This document shows positions 26,429 through 35,066 of a stretch of DNA of 41,587 nucleotides, in pieces (the stretch's first letter is position 1; every line of letters begins with the position of its first letter). Source of the DNA: REEB95 sp963785735. Its GTDB lineage: Bacteria; Pseudomonadota; Alphaproteobacteria; ATCC43930; CGMCC-115725. Below the pieces are notes generated by a model that had not been told where the DNA came from, made no database searches, and saw nothing but the letters and a program-made list of their open reading frames with translations. Both the position numbers and the translations under genes were made by a program. Location: contig CAWAWJ010000006.1 of NCBI GenBank assembly GCA_963785735.1, positions 1 through 41,587 of the forward strand. The letters are read 5' to 3'.

Positions 26429-28477
26429 CTATCCTCCTTCGATCTGCGAGAAATCGGCCACCAGATTGAGCGTGTCGCGGATTTGCGACAAGAGCCGCAA
26501 GCGGTTCTCGCGCAATTCCTGGTCGGGGTCATTGACCGTGACCTTGTCGAAAAACCGGTCGACCGGCTGGCGCAGCTCCGCCAGGATCGTCATCACCAGG
26601 GAGAAATCCTCTTCCTTGACGGCGTTGGCGGCCCGGATGGTGGCGATGTTGAGCGCCTTGTCGAGGCCGCGCTCCTCCGCCGCCTGGAGCAGATCGGACC
26701 GCGGCAGGCCGGAATAGCTCTTGTTGTCCTTCTTCTCCTCGATCCTGAGGATATTGGCGGCGCGGCGATAGGCTGTCAGCAGATTGGCGCCGTCCTCGCT
26801 CTTCAAGAAAGCGTCGAGCGCCACGGCGCGGTTCATCAGCCGCGTCAGATCGTCCTCGCCCAGCGCGAACACCGCCGCGATCAGATCGTGGCGCACGCCC
26901 TGCTCTTTCAGGTGAACCTTCAGGCGGTCGGCGAAAAAGGCGAGCAGCGCGCGGCTCGGATCGGCGTTGGCGGGCCGCGCCGCCTGGAACAATTGGGTGA
27001 GCGGCAGGCGCAGCTTGTTCTCGAGGATGAGCCTGATGACGCCCAGCGCGGCGCGGCGCAGTGCGAAGGGGTCCTTGGAGCCGGTCGGGTTTTCGTTGAT
27101 GGCGAAGAACCCGACCAGCGTGTCGATCTTGTCGGCCAATGCCAGCGCCACGCTCACCGGCGCCTTCGGGCACGCGTCGTTCGGGCCTTGCGGCGAATAA
27201 TGCTCGGCAATCGCGTTCGCAACTTCGGGGTCGGCGCCGTCATGGAGCGCGTAATAGCGGCCCATCACGCCTTGCAGCTCGGGGAATTCGCCCACCATGC
27301 CCGAGGAGAGATCGGCCTTGGCGAGCCAGACCGCCAAAGCGAGTTTCACTTGGTCGCAACCCGGCACGTACCGCGCCACCGCCGGGGACAGCTTTTCGAT
27401 CCGCGACACCTTGTCGAAGACGCTGCCGAGCTTGGCGTGGAAGACGCGGTTCTTGAGGCCCGGCACGCGCTCGAGCAGCTTCACCTTGCGGTCCTGGTCC
27501 CAGAAGAAGCGCGCATCGGCAAGCCGCGCCTTCAGCACGCGCTCATTGCCGGCGACGATCACCTTGCCGCCGTCGCGCGCGGCCATGTTCGAGACCGCGA
27601 GGAATTTGGGCGCGAGGCTTCCCTTGGCGTCGAGACAGGCGAAATATTTCTGGTGCGCGCGCATCGCCGTGGTCAGCACCTCGGGCGGCAAATCCATGAA
27701 CGCCTTGTCGATCGAGCCCGTCAGAACCACCGGCCATTCGACCAGGCCCACCACCTCGTCGAGCAGCATCGCGTCGGGCTTCAATTTGAGATGGGATTTC
27801 GCCGCCGCCTTGGCGAGCTCGGCCTCGATGATCTTGCGCCGCTCCTTGGCGTCGAGCACGACTTTCGCCGCCTTCAATTTGGCGCGGTATTGCTTCAAAT
27901 CGCGCGCCACGATTGCGCCGCTCGACAGGAAACGGTGGCCTTGGGTCGCGTTGCCCACGGGCACGCCGTCGAGATCGAGCTTCAGCACCTTGCCGTCGAA
28001 GAGCGACAGCGCCGAGATCAGCGGCCGGACCCAGCGGAACTTGGCCGCCGGAAAGCGCATGGATTTGGGCCAGGGAAGATTGTCGACCACTTCGCGCAAC
28101 AATCCGGGCAGCACGTCCTTGGCCGGCCGGCCGGGGCGTTTCAGCAGCGCGAAATAAAATTCGCCCTTGTCGGTCGCGCGCTTTTCGCATTGGTCGAGCG
28201 AGGTGAGGCCAGCGGATTTCAGGAACCCTTCGATCGCCTGCGGCGGTGAGCCCACGCGCGGTCCGCGCCGCTCCTCGCTCATGCCCGGCTGGGCGCGCGG
28301 CAAGCCAACCACCGCCAGGGTCAAGCGCCGCGGCGTGACGAAAGTCTCGATGCTCGCGGATTTGAGCCGCGCCGCGTCGAAAGCGGTCTCGACAAGGCGT
28401 TGCAGCTCGCGCGACGCCAGCCCCTGCATCCGCGCCGGAATTTCCTCGGTCAGGAGTTCCAGGAGCAAATCGGGCAT
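26429..28477 (-). CDS. glyS: Glycyl-tRNA synthetase beta subunit
   Basis: A 682-residue beta subunit of the bacterial alpha2-beta2 glycyl-tRNA synthetase. It starts MPDLLLELLTEEIPARMQG, the standard start. Other family blocks are TPRRLTLAVVGLP, GEFYFALLKRPGR, TQGHRFLSSG, MRAHQKYFACLD, RYYALHDGADPEVANAIAEHY and LADKIDTLVGFFAI (HD-like region), with an anticodon-binding C-terminus. The ATG at 28477 shares one base with the glyQ stop (TGATG), so it is translationally coupled. It is intact throughout. The open frame extends upstream past 28477 only because of the glyQ frameshifts. Confidence 0.96.
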   Translation of the reverse strand: MPDLLLELLTEEIPARMQGLASRELQRLVETAFDAARLKSASIETFVTPRRLTLAVVGLPRAQPGMSEERRGPRVGSPPQAIEGFLKSAGLTSLDQCEKRATDKGEFYFALLKRPGRPAKDVLPGLLREVVDNLPWPKSMRFPAAKFRWVRPLISALSLFDGKVLKLDLDGVPVGNATQGHRFLSSGAIVARDLKQYRAKLKAAKVVLDAKERRKIIEAELAKAAAKSHLKLKPDAMLLDEVVGLVEWPVVLTGSIDKAFMDLPPEVLTTAMRAHQKYFACLDAKGSLAPKFLAVSNMAARDGGKVIVAGNERVLKARLADARFFWDQDRKVKLLERVPGLKNRVFHAKLGSVFDKVSRIEKLSPAVARYVPGCDQVKLALAVWLAKADLSSGMVGEFPELQGVMGRYYALHDGADPEVANAIAEHYSPQGPNDACPKAPVSVALALADKIDTLVGFFAINENPTGSKDPFALRRAALGVIRLILENKLRLPLTQLFQAARPANADPSRALLAFFADRLKVHLKEQGVRHDLIAAVFALGEDDLTRLMNRAVALDAFLKSEDGANLLTAYRRAANILRIEEKKDNKSYSGLPRSDLLQAAEERGLDKALNIATIRAANAVKEEDFSLVMTILAELRQPVDRFFDKVTVNDPDQELRENRLRLLSQIRDTLNLVADFSQIEGG

Positions 28478-29351
28478 CAGCCGGCCTCGCTCGCAAGCCA
28501 GGCCTCGCAGCAGGCCTTGGCGAGTGCGCGCACGCGGCCTATATAGGAGGCGCGCTCGGTGACCGAGATGGCGCCGCGCGCATCGAGCAGATTGAAGCCG
28601 TGGCTCGCCTTGATGCACTGGTCGTAGGCCGGCAAAGAGCAGGCGCCGGTCGAGCAGCGCCTTGCATTCCTTCTCCGCGTCGGCGAAATGCCGGAACAAG
28701 AGCGGCACGTCGGCGAATTCGAAATTATAGGCGGAGAATTCGCGCTCGGCACGCTTGAACACGTCGCCGTATTTGACGCCCCGCCCGTTATAGTCGAGCT
28801 CGTAGACGTTCTCGACGCCCTTGCACATACATGGCGAGGCGTTCGAGGCCATAGGTCAACTCGGTCGAGACCGGATCGCATTCGATGCCGCCCACCTGCT
28901 GGAAATAGGTGAACTGCGTCACCTCCATGCCGTCGAGCCAGACCTCCCAGCCGAGACCCCAGGCGCCGAGCGTCGGGCTTTCCCAATCGTCCTCGACAAA
29001 GCGGATATCGTGCTTCTTGGCGTCGATACCGAGCGCCTCCAGGCTCGCGAGATATATGTCTTGGCTGTCGCTGGGCGCGGGCTTCAGGATCACCTGGAAC
29101 TGATAATAATGCTGCAAGCGGTTGGGGTTTTCGCCATAGCGCCCATCCGAGGGCCGGCGCGAAGGCTGCACATAGGCGGCGCGCCACGGCTTCGGCCCGA
29201 GCGCGCGCAGCGTGGTGGCGGGATGGAACGTGCCCGCGCCCATTTCGACGTCATAGGGTTGCAGGATGACGCAGCCCTGCGCCGCCCAGAAATTTTGCAG
29301 TCTGAGGATGAGGGACTGGAAGCTGTTGCCGTCGGCGGGGCGCGCAGCCAC
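28477..29351 (-). CDS. glyQ: Glycyl-tRNA synthetase alpha subunit, with two one-base frameshifts
   Basis: The catalytic alpha subunit, about 290 residues once two extra bases are removed. The first frame (29351 to about 28822) has SFQSLILRLQNFWAAQGC, ILQPYDVEMGAGTFHPAT and FTYFQQVGGIECDPVSTELTYGLERLAMYVQG. The second frame gives VENVYELDYNGRGVKYGDVF and ADVPLLFRHFADAEKECKALLD. The third gives LPAYDQCIKASHGFNLLDARGAISVTERASYI to the stop. Insertions sit in CCCTT (28818-28822) and AAA (28634-28636). Two breaks in an essential, otherwise perfect gene point to sequence errors. The start is GTG at 29351. Confidence 0.92.
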
Positions 29352-29408
29352 GTCAGAACCTCGCGGGGTTGATGGTGCGGCGCAAATTACCGGCGCGGCC
29401 CGGGAGGG

Positions 29409-29687
29409 TCAAGCCGCGCTCGATTTCCGCCAGGGGCAATCGCCGCGGCCGCAAGCCGCCGCGCTTTGCGCCGGCACATAGGCGCCGCAGCTGGGGCATT
29501 TGACCAGATCCTCGGCGGGCAGGTTGCGCGCGCCGCCGCCGCCCTGGGCGGCGTTGCGGCGGCGTTCCATCTCTTCTTGCAGCGCGCGGCGAATCTGCTC
29601 GACTCGCTTGGTGTATTTCCAGCCATACCACACGACCAGGAATACCAGCGCCAGCAGCAGCAATTTACCCGGGCTCAATCCGAACAT
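29409..29687 (-). CDS. Small single-pass membrane protein with zinc-ribbon-like tail
   Basis: A 92-residue protein. Residues 7-24 form a hydrophobic helix (GKLLLLALVFLVVWYGWKY). Then comes a basic, helical stretch (RVEQIRRALQEEMERRR), a glycine-rich linker and a C-terminal CPSCGAYVP...CGRGDCPW motif that could hold zinc. The overall plan is like that of PP0621-type proteins of other proteobacteria. Function unknown. It lies 57 bp upstream of glyQ on the same strand. Confidence 0.8.
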   Translation of the reverse strand: MFGLSPGKLLLLALVFLVVWYGWKYTKRVEQIRRALQEEMERRRNAAQGGGGARNLPAEDLVKCPSCGAYVPAQSAAACGRGDCPWRKSSAA

Positions 29688-29806
29688 GCCCTGGTGTAGG
29701 GGAGCGCCCCCACAGGGTCAAGCAAGGCCGATGGTTTCGCCGTCCCGCAAACCGGGACGCCGGGGCTCGATTGTCCGATTCCGCAAAGCGCGCGATAATA
29801 CGCGCC

Positions 29807-30670
29807 ATGCCGCCCGATCAGGCCAGCACCCCCGCGCGTTTCGAGATCGACATCGAGGACGTCGAGTATCAGCGCACCGGCGGCCAGCCGATGCTGGCGC
29901 GGCTTTACCGGCCGCGCGCGCGCAAGATCGTCCCCGCTTTGGTCGAGGTGCATGGCGGCGCCTGGGTCAATGGCGACCGGCTCAACAACGCCGCGCTCGA
30001 CGAGCATCTCGCGCGCTGCGGCGTGTTGGTGATGGCGGTCGATTTCCGCATGCCGCCCTTGCATCCCTACCCCGCCGCCATCGCCGACGTGAACCTGGCG
30101 ACGCGCTGGCTCAAGGCCAATGCGCTGCGGCTCGGCAGCCGCGTCGAGATGGTGGGCGGGCTCGGCACCTCGAGCGGCGGCCAGATCCTGATGCTGGGCG
30201 CGATGCGGCCGCGCGACAAACGCTATGTCGGCCTTCCCTTGCCCGGGCCCTTGGCAAGCGCCGCGGGGTTCGACGCGCGGCTGCGTTTTGCCGTGTGCTG
30301 CTGGGCGGTGCTCGACCCGCTGGCGCGCTACCGCATGGCGCGGGAGAAGAACATCCAGCGTTTCCTCGACGCCCACCATGCCTATTTCGGCGGCGAGGCC
30401 GCCATGGCCGAGGGCAATCCGCAACTGGCGCTGGAGCGCGGCGAGACCGCCGAGCTGCCGCCGGCGTTGCTGATCCAGGGCACCGGCGACGACAATCTCG
30501 ATCACGCCATCGCCGACCGTTTCGCGCTCGCTTACCGTAAGGCCGGCGGCGAGGTCGAGCTTCATAAATTCGAGGCCGAGCCGCATATGTTCATCACCAA
30601 GGACAGCGCCAATTCCCAGAAGGCTCTCTCCCTGATCGTTGATTTCATCGCCCGGCAAACCGCACTATAA
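29807..30670 (+). CDS. Alpha/beta hydrolase (esterase/lipase-like)
   Basis: A 287-residue alpha/beta hydrolase of the hormone-sensitive-lipase-like group. It has the oxyanion-hole motif VEVHGGAWVNGD, the nucleophile elbow GLGTSSGGQ with a serine, the acid in IQGTGDDNLDHAI and the catalytic histidine in EPHMF. There is no signal peptide. The ATG at 29807 was chosen because the 12 residues encoded upstream (MSDSAKRAIIRA) are unlike the family; 29771 is the alternative. Divergent from the small membrane protein. Substrate unknown. Confidence 0.87.
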   Translation: MPPDQASTPARFEIDIEDVEYQRTGGQPMLARLYRPRARKIVPALVEVHGGAWVNGDRLNNAALDEHLARCGVLVMAVDFRMPPLHPYPAAIADVNLATRWLKANALRLGSRVEMVGGLGTSSGGQILMLGAMRPRDKRYVGLPLPGPLASAAGFDARLRFAVCCWAVLDPLARYRMAREKNIQRFLDAHHAYFGGEAAMAEGNPQLALERGETAELPPALLIQGTGDDNLDHAIADRFALAYRKAGGEVELHKFEAEPHMFITKDSANSQKALSLIVDFIARQTAL

Positions 30671-30740
30671 TCCGCGACCCGAGTTCGCCGACGACGACGA
30701 CTGAAGCCTAAAGCTGAAGGTCGAGCTTTTCGCCCCCGGA

Positions 30741-30761
30741 GCATTTTCCGTGAGAAAATGC
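30741..30761. terminator. Hairpin between convergent genes
   Basis: Perfect eight-base arms GCATTTTC and GAAAATGC with a CGTGA loop lie in the 107-bp gap between the convergent hydrolase and methyltransferase genes. There is no T-run on either side. Similar GCATTTTC...GAAAATGC hairpins recur between genes in alphaproteobacteria, so it could be a repeat element or a terminator of either gene. Confidence 0.45.
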
Positions 30762-30777
30762 GGCCCAATGAAAAATT

Positions 30778-31539
30778 TCAGAGCTGCAAATCGAGCCGCT
30801 CGCCATGCCGCAGGATCGCCTCGGCGGGCTTGGTGAAATGTCCGTCGACCCCGTGCAGCACCAATCCGGGCAAGAGCCGCGTCGGGCTGGCGATGTCCTT
30901 GCGCGCATGGACGATGACGCGCCGGGCGGGATTGCCCACGGTCGGCCATAGCGGCAAGACGGTGATGGCGCCGGCCCGCCCCGAAAGCTGCGCCAACAAG
31001 GCGTCGAGCCGGTCGGCGCGGTGAATGAAGGTAACGCCGCCATGCGGCCTGGTCATCGACAGCGCGAAGCGCACCCAATAAGTGAGATTGGCCACGCCCT
31101 CGATTTGCGCCACCGCCTTCCCCGCATTGGGCGGCGGCGTGGCCGATCCTTCCTCGAGATAGGGCGGGTTGGCCATCACCTGGGTGAAGCTGCCGGGCTC
31201 GAGCCGCGGCGGCGGGCGCAGGATGTCGCCGGCCATCGCCCGCACCCGTCCCTCGAAATTATTGAGTGCGATGTTCTCGACCGCGAGACGCACCAGCGCC
31301 ATCTGCGCCTCGATGCCGGTGATGCGGCATTCGGGCACGCGCGCCGCCAGGCAAAGCGACGCCGCGCCCACGCCGCAGCCAATGTCGAGCACGGTGTCGG
31401 ACGCCACCGCCGGCACCGCCGCCGCCAGCAGCACCGGGTCGATGGCGACGCGATAGCCGTGGATCGGCTGGCGCAGCCGCAACCGCCCACCTAGCAGCAA
31501 ATCCTCGCTCCATTCGGGCGCCGGATCGGCGGGGCTCAC
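30778..31539 (-). CDS. trmN6: TrmN6-like tRNA/rRNA adenine N6-methyltransferase
   Basis: A 253-residue SAM-dependent methyltransferase. It has the SAM motif VLDIGCGVGAASLCLA, the acidic loop GIEAQMALVRLAVENI and the catalytic NPPYLEEG, as in enzymes that methylate adenine N6 (TrmN6/YfiC acts on A37 of tRNA-Val). The early GYRVAIDPVLLAAAV is also typical. The start is GTG at 31539, with GGAGAAGGAGAA just upstream; it overlaps the DUF2007 stop by four bases (GTGA). An in-frame ATG far upstream would swallow the DUF2007 gene and is rejected. Its substrate RNA is inferred. Confidence 0.87.
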   Translation of the reverse strand: MSPADPAPEWSEDLLLGGRLRLRQPIHGYRVAIDPVLLAAAVPAVASDTVLDIGCGVGAASLCLAARVPECRITGIEAQMALVRLAVENIALNNFEGRVRAMAGDILRPPPRLEPGSFTQVMANPPYLEEGSATPPPNAGKAVAQIEGVANLTYWVRFALSMTRPHGGVTFIHRADRLDALLAQLSGRAGAITVLPLWPTVGNPARRVIVHARKDIASPTRLLPGLVLHGVDGHFTKPAEAILRHGERLDLQL

Positions 31540-31745
31540 TTCTCCTTCTCCGCGGCATCCAGGAGATCGCGGGCGCGCGTCAATTCCCCGTCCGGCACCA
31601 TCAGCCGGCGCGGAATGGCGCCGATCGAGCCTTCGACAATGCTGGTATGCCGGTCGAACACCACGGCCTCGATCCCGGCCTCGCCCAACAGCGCCTGGAG
31701 CCAGGACAGCCTGACCATGTCGTTGGTGCGCAACAGTTCCTTCAT
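31536..31745 (-). CDS. DUF2007 family small protein
   Basis: A 69-residue protein with the DUF2007 pattern: MKELLRTNDMVRLSWLQALLGEAGIEAVVFD, then the GSIGAIPRRLMVPDGELTRARDLL segment. These proteins adopt a small ferredoxin-like fold and are annotated as possible signal-transducing proteins; no biochemical role is established. Upstream and coupled to the TrmN6-like gene by a four-base overlap, a pairing also seen in other alphaproteobacteria next to polyprenyl synthase. Confidence 0.87.
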   Translation of the reverse strand: MKELLRTNDMVRLSWLQALLGEAGIEAVVFDRHTSIVEGSIGAIPRRLMVPDGELTRARDLLDAAEKEK

Positions 31746-31896
31746 CTGCCTTCACGAGGAAGTGGTATGTTGCCGGCCGGGTCGGGCTTGACCCTCGGGC
31801 CAAGCGTTCTATGCTCGCCTCGGGGCTCGCGCCCGTCAAGCGAGCAAAGCCGGCCGGTGGGCCGGCGCAATCAATGGGGCCTCGAAGGAGGTCAGG

Positions 31897-32916
31897 GTGG
31901 CGTTTTCAGTCAGTGCCCGGGAAGGCCGGGCGAAGCAGCCGGCGTCGCTCGACCGGCTGACCGGCTTGGTCGCGGCCGATCTGGCGCGGGTCAACGAACT
32001 CGTGCTGGCGCGCATGCAAAGCCCGGTGGCGCTCATTCCGCAGCTGGCCGGCCACATCATCGCTGCCGGCGGCAAGCGGCTCCGGCCCATGCTGACGCTG
32101 GCGACGTCGCGGATGTGCGGCTATCGCGGCGAACGGCATCTGGCGCTGGCGGCGGCGGTCGAGTTCATCCACACCGCGACGCTGCTGCATGACGACGTGG
32201 TGGACGCGAGCGACCTGCGGCGCGGCCTCGCCACCGCCAACGCGGTCTGGGGCAACAAGCCTTCGGTGCTGGTGGGCGATTTTTTGTTCAGCCGCGCCTT
32301 CCAGCTCATGGTCGAGGACGGTTCGCTCAAAGTGCTGGATATTCTGTCGCGCGCCTCGGCGATCATCGCCGAGGGCGAGGTGTTGCAGCTCATGACCTCG
32401 AACGACCTCAACACCACCGAAGCGCAATATCTCGAGGTCATCAATTCCAAGACCGCGGCGCTTTTCGCCGCCGCCGCGCGCATCGGCGCGGTGCTGGGCG
32501 AGCGCAAGGAGAACGAGGAGAAGGCGCTCGAGGCCTATGGCCGCAATCTCGGCATCGCCTTCCAGCTGGTCGACGACATGCTCGATTATTCCGCGCGCCA
32601 GGCCGAGCTCGGCAAGACCGTGGGCGACGATTTCCGCGACGGCAAGATCACCTTGCCGGTGGTGCTGGCCTTCCAGGCGGGTAGCGCGGACGAACGCAAG
32701 TTCTGGCGCCGGGCGCTCGAGGAAGAGAACCAGGGCGCGGACGATCTCGAACAAGCCATCGCCCTGATGCAGACCCATGGCACGCTGACCGCGACCCTGG
32801 AACGGGCGCGGCTTTACGCCGAGACCGCGCGCGGCGCGCTCGGCCTCTTCCACGATTCGGCCGAACGCCGCGCGCTCGACGAGGCGATCGATTTCTGCCT
32901 GGAACGCGGCCACTAA
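31897..32916 (+). CDS. ispB: Polyprenyl diphosphate synthase (octa/decaprenyl, ubiquinone side chain)
   Basis: A 339-residue trans-prenyltransferase. Both aspartate-rich motifs are present: DDVVD at 99-103 and DDMLD at 226-230, with GGKRLRPML near the N-terminus and KTAALFAAAARIGA between them. It condenses isopentenyl diphosphate to make the long isoprenoid tail of ubiquinone; exact chain length cannot be told. The start is GTG at 31897, supported by the strong AAGGAGG about seven bases upstream. Divergent from DUF2007/TrmN6, and followed by tRNA-Pro. Confidence 0.94.
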   Translation: MAFSVSAREGRAKQPASLDRLTGLVAADLARVNELVLARMQSPVALIPQLAGHIIAAGGKRLRPMLTLATSRMCGYRGERHLALAAAVEFIHTATLLHDDVVDASDLRRGLATANAVWGNKPSVLVGDFLFSRAFQLMVEDGSLKVLDILSRASAIIAEGEVLQLMTSNDLNTTEAQYLEVINSKTAALFAAAARIGAVLGERKENEEKALEAYGRNLGIAFQLVDDMLDYSARQAELGKTVGDDFRDGKITLPVVLAFQAGSADERKFWRRALEEENQGADDLEQAIALMQTHGTLTATLERARLYAETARGALGLFHDSAERRALDEAIDFCLERGH

Positions 32917-32978
32917 GGCCGAGTCCGCCCAAAGGGCGGTTGCGGTAAAGGGCGGAAAGAGGCTATATCCGCGCGCGC

Positions 32979-33055
32979 CGGAGTGTAGCTCAGCCTGGTA
33001 GAGCACTAGCTTCGGGAGCTAGGGGCCGGAGGTTCGAATCCTCTCACTCCGACCA
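32979..33055 (+). tRNA. tRNA-Pro (anticodon CGG)
   Basis: A 77-nt cloverleaf with encoded CCA. The acceptor arms CGGAGTG and CACTCCG pair fully. The anticodon stem CTAGC/GCTAG encloses TTCGGGA with anticodon CGG, and the T-loop is GTTCGAATC. It lies 62 bp after the polyprenyl synthase gene. Confidence 0.97.
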
Positions 33056-33095
33056 TTTCATGGTCATGACCCGGTTAAGTATCGGGAATCCCGCC

Positions 33096-33127
33096 GAAAC
33101 GGCCGCTTTTCAACAGGCGGCCGTTTC
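33096..33127 (+). terminator. Strong hairpin after tRNA-Pro
   Basis: An 11-base perfect inverted repeat, GAAACGGCCGC and GCGGCCGTTTC, with a ten-base loop TTTTCAACAG, lies 40 bp after the tRNA. No T-run follows, so this is either a non-canonical terminator or a processing element. The rest of the 171-bp gap before the 2TM gene shows no other feature. Confidence 0.5.
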
Positions 33128-33226
33128 GCTGCCGCGTAAAACGGCTAAAAATGGCGCAATCCGTCAAGGTTCCAGTGTCGCTCGCGCGCAAGCCGCGTTA
33201 CATTGGCTTGAGCGGTTCCAAAGAGG

Positions 33227-33580
33227 TTGATCATGATGATGCGGGGGCGAGACAGCGAGCCCGTCGAGTTGCGGCCCGGCACCGGCGTGCGCGAGGCCGC
33301 CAAGCAGGCCGAGATCGAGCAATGGGCATGGCGCCGGGTGCGCGCGTTGCGGCTTTTCTACACCCACCTCACGATCTACGTGCTGGTCAACTTCATCCTG
33401 TTCATGATCGATTCGACCACGCCCGGCCCGATGTGGTTCTACGCGCCGCTGGTCGGCTGGGGCCTGTTGCTGTGCCTCCACGCGCTCCACGCTTATGAAA
33501 TGCTGCCCTGGACCACCCATGATTGGGAACAGCGCAAGGTGCGCGAGCTGATGGAAAAACAGCGCCGGGGCCCGATGTGA
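33227..33580 (+). CDS. 2TM domain protein
   Basis: A 117-residue membrane protein with two hydrophobic helices, about residues 45-65 (THLTIYVLVNFILFMI) and 70-92 (YAPLVGWGLLLCLHAL), within the 2TM domain pattern (RVRALRLFYTHLTIYV...PWTTHDWEQRKVRELMEK). The ends are charged. Function is unknown; the domain also occurs fused to LytTR and histidine kinases. Several ATGs cluster at the start; 33227 follows AGAGG but 33236 or 33239 are possible. The stop overlaps the next start by one base (TGATG). Confidence 0.82.
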   Translation: MIMMMRGRDSEPVELRPGTGVREAAKQAEIEQWAWRRVRALRLFYTHLTIYVLVNFILFMIDSTTPGPMWFYAPLVGWGLLLCLHALHAYEMLPWTTHDWEQRKVRELMEKQRRGPM

Positions 33581-34962
33581 TGGGGCCGTCCGGCTCGCTG
33601 CGCCGTATCACAGCCCAGGTTCTCTCCGCCGGATTGATGCTCGTCGTGGCCGGTTGCGCCCAGACGGCGCCGGTGCCGTCCGCCGGCCCAACATTCGCCA
33701 CGGGCGGAACCGACACCGCCGTCAGCACCAACCAGCGCGAGGCCGATCTCGCGCTCTACAACCGCGTGCTCGACCGGGTGCGCGCCAGCTATGTCCAGCC
33801 GGTCGCCGAGAACCAGCTGCTCGCTAGCTCGCTCAAGGGCATGCTCACCGGCCTCGATCCCCATTCCGATTACCTGAGCGAGAGCGAGTACCAGGATCTG
33901 CTCGACGAGAGCGAGGGCGAATTCGCCGGCATCGGCGCCGAGATCACGCGCGACGAAAGCCACCCCAAGGTGATCTCGCCGATCGACAACACCCCGGCGG
34001 CGCATGCCGGCCTCAAGCCCGGCGACATCATCCTCAAGATCGACGGCAAGTTCACCGATGGCATGAGCTTGAAGGACGTGGTCGATCGGCTGCGCGGCGA
34101 ACCCGGCACTCAGGTCAAGATCACCATCGCCCGGGTCGGCGAGAAGCCCTTCGACGTGACATTGACCCGCGCCATCATCCACGTCGCCTCGGTGACCTCG
34201 CATCTCCAGCCGGGCAACATCGCCTATTTGCGCATATCGACATTCGCCGAGAACACGCAGCAGGAGCTGGTCCGCGCGCTCGACGGCATGTCGCGCCAGG
34301 CCGGCGGCCGCTTGAACGGCGTGGTGCTCGATCTGCGCAACGATCCGGGTGGCCTGCTCGAATCCTCGGTGCGGGTCGCCGGCGACTTCCTCGATGGCGG
34401 CGTGGTGGTCGCCACTCGCGGCCGCGACCCCGAGGACAACCGGGTCTACAACGCCATGCCCGACGGCGACCGCGTCAAGGGCCTGCCCATGGTCGTGCTC
34501 ATCAACGGCGCTTCGGCCTCGGCCTCTGAGATCGTCGCCGGCGCGCTCAAGGACCGCCACCGCGCCGAGATTCTCGGCACGCGCAGCTTCGGCAAGGGCT
34601 CGGTGCAAACCATCATCCCGCTCGACGGCAAGGGCGCGCTGCGCCTGACCACGGCGCTCTATTACACGCCTTCGGGCCATTCGATTCAAGGCGAAGGCAT
34701 TGTTCCCGACGCCGTCATCCTGCCGCCGCACGGCCAGCGCGGCGCGGAGAGCGAGGTCGTGCATGAATCCGATCTCACCGGCGCGCTCAGCAATCCGGGC
34801 AAGGTCGACGCCGTGGACAATTCGCCCGAGGCCAATATCGATCCCATGCTCATCGGCACGCCCAAGGATTATCAGCTGAGCGTGGCGATCGACCATCTCA
34901 AGGCGGCCTCCGCGCACCACGCCGCCAACGCGGTGCAGTCTCCCGCTCCCGGCAGTCATTAA
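33580..34962 (+). CDS. ctpA: S41 C-terminal-processing protease, lipoprotein type
   Basis: A 460-residue periplasmic serine protease. An N-terminal Sec signal ends in a lipobox, VAGC (23-26), so Cys26 is probably lipidated. An approximately 55-190 segment has the N-terminal and PDZ region (GIGAEITRDE, GLKPGDIILKIDGK). The S41 domain follows, with the Ser-Lys dyad at Ser314 (INGASASASEIVAGAL) and Lys339 (RSFGKGSVQ) and the block LDLRNDPGGLLE. CtpA-type enzymes trim the C-termini of envelope proteins. The ATG at 33580 was chosen because it fits the signal peptide and overlaps the 2TM stop by one base; it is probably coupled. Confidence 0.92.
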   Translation: MGPSGSLRRITAQVLSAGLMLVVAGCAQTAPVPSAGPTFATGGTDTAVSTNQREADLALYNRVLDRVRASYVQPVAENQLLASSLKGMLTGLDPHSDYLSESEYQDLLDESEGEFAGIGAEITRDESHPKVISPIDNTPAAHAGLKPGDIILKIDGKFTDGMSLKDVVDRLRGEPGTQVKITIARVGEKPFDVTLTRAIIHVASVTSHLQPGNIAYLRISTFAENTQQELVRALDGMSRQAGGRLNGVVLDLRNDPGGLLESSVRVAGDFLDGGVVVATRGRDPEDNRVYNAMPDGDRVKGLPMVVLINGASASASEIVAGALKDRHRAEILGTRSFGKGSVQTIIPLDGKGALRLTTALYYTPSGHSIQGEGIVPDAVILPPHGQRGAESEVVHESDLTGALSNPGKVDAVDNSPEANIDPMLIGTPKDYQLSVAIDHLKAASAHHAANAVQSPAPGSH

Positions 34963-35066
34963 TTAATAGGCATTCGCGCCTTGACGGCCTCGGCCGGGAG
35001 GATTCAACGCCTTCCGCCCTATAATCCGATATCGGGCGGTAGAGACCGGCCCGCGGAGGAGCGATC

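Noticed and set aside
34981..35025. Sigma-70 promoter TTGACG / TATAAT before the DUF2846 gene
   Set aside because: The two hexamers are 33 bp apart, twice the usual spacing. The TATAAT alone may still be real.
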